Below, one piece after another: positions 5,179 to 5,271 of a stretch of 5,271 nt of DNA (positions are counted from its first letter, which is position 1; each line of letters starts with the position of its first letter). The DNA comes from an uncultured Oscillospiraceae bacterium. GTDB lineage: Bacteria; Bacillota; Clostridia; Oscillospirales; Oscillospiraceae. The position numbers and the translations under genes are program-made. The notes beneath the pieces were generated by a model. That model made no database searches, was not told the origin of the DNA, and saw only the letters and a program-made list of their open reading frames with translations. Where the stretch lies: positions 1 through 5,271 of the forward strand of contig CABVDR010000108.1 in the NCBI GenBank assembly GCA_902497145.1, read 5' to 3'.

Positions 5179-5220
5179 CCAAAACAAAAACACCTGCGAA
5201 AGCAGGTGTTTTTGTTTTGG
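5179..5220. terminator. Bidirectional intrinsic terminator between the desulfurase unit and tRNA-Gly
   Basis: A perfect 19-bp stem (5179-5197 with 5202-5220) is capped by a GAAA tetraloop (5198-5201). Its GC core CACCTGC/GCAGGTG is flanked by AAAACAAAAA on the left and TTTTTGTTTT on the right. Read from either strand it gives a GC-rich hairpin followed by a U-rich tail. It can therefore end both plus-strand transcripts from the desulfurase unit and the minus-strand tRNA-Gly transcript. It overlaps the encoded CCA end of the tRNA gene (5218-5220). Confidence 0.9.
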
Positions 5221-5271
5221 AGCAGGTGAGGGGAATCGAACCCCCGTGTTCAGCTTGGGAAGCTGACATTC
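5218..5271 (-). tRNA. tRNA-Gly (anticodon CCC), 3' portion, cut by the window edge
   Basis: Read on the minus strand: five D-arm-side bases (complement of 5267-5271), anticodon stem TCAGC/GCTGA with loop TTCCCAA (5255-5261), giving anticodon CCC (complement of 5257-5259); a four-base variable region; a T stem GGGGG/CCCCT with loop TTCGATT; the acceptor 3' strand CACCTGC (5222-5228); discriminator U73 (5221), typical of bacterial tRNA-Gly; and an encoded CCA (5218-5220). It reads GGG glycine codons. The D arm, the 5' acceptor strand and the promoter lie beyond the right edge. Confidence 0.95.

Noticed and set aside
4913..5193. Minus-strand reading frames running through the hairpin cluster into the antisense of the desulfurase gene.
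   Set aside because: No ribosome binding site or domain is evident, the sequence is dominated by palindromes, and they continue only because the antisense of the neighbouring gene is open.

Overview
The window is a gene-dense, GC-rich piece of a bacterial chromosome. Features pointing to Bacillota, class Clostridia, probably Oscillospiraceae/Ruminococcaceae, are: an IspH–ribosomal protein S1 fusion, a four-domain S1, a CarD gene next to ispD-ispF, strong AGGAGG-type ribosome binding sites, and a DUF3343 / class V aminotransferase-fold gene pair. The taxonomic placement is inference from gene content and order; no search was run.

Layout. (1) 3-1409 (+): the 3' part of an ispH–rpsA-type fusion gene, cut by the left edge, ending at an intrinsic terminator (1428-1465). 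(2) 1466-1736: a 270-nt intergenic stretch with a near-consensus sigma-A promoter (1529-1557) and a leader of about 173 nt with an imperfect hairpin. (3) 1737-3502 (+): carD (TTG start), ispD and ispF. A terminator-like hairpin separates carD from ispD, and ispD/ispF overlap by one base (TAATG). (4) 3503-3595: a 93-nt gap holding a 19-bp imperfect stem that would bury the Shine-Dalgarno end and start codon of the next gene. (5) 3596-4989 (+): a small DUF3343 protein (putative sulfur/selenium carrier type) and a cysteine-desulfurase-like PLP enzyme, overlapping by four bases (GTGA). (6) 4990-5178: non-coding, packed with short perfect hairpins. (7) 5179-5220: a 19-bp, GAAA-capped, A/T-flanked hairpin that suits termination on both strands. 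(8) 5218-5271 (-): the 3' part of a tRNA-Gly(CCC), cut by the right edge.

How the genes fit together. Three enzymes of the MEP (non-mevalonate) isoprenoid pathway are here: IspD (step 3), IspF (step 5) and IspH (last step). They are interleaved with two broad gene-expression factors, S1 (translation) and CarD (RNA polymerase promoter-complex stability). The DUF3343/desulfurase pair is probably a translationally coupled sulfur- or selenium-handling module. Any link to the Fe-S enzyme IspH is speculative.

Most worth a second look: the RBS-burying stem before the DUF3343 gene; the hairpin cluster at 4997-5168 with two mutually exclusive folds; the internal Shine-Dalgarno plus ATG at the IspH/S1 junction, together with an abrupt change in lysine codon use there; and the sharing of the tRNA acceptor-stem sequence with its terminator.
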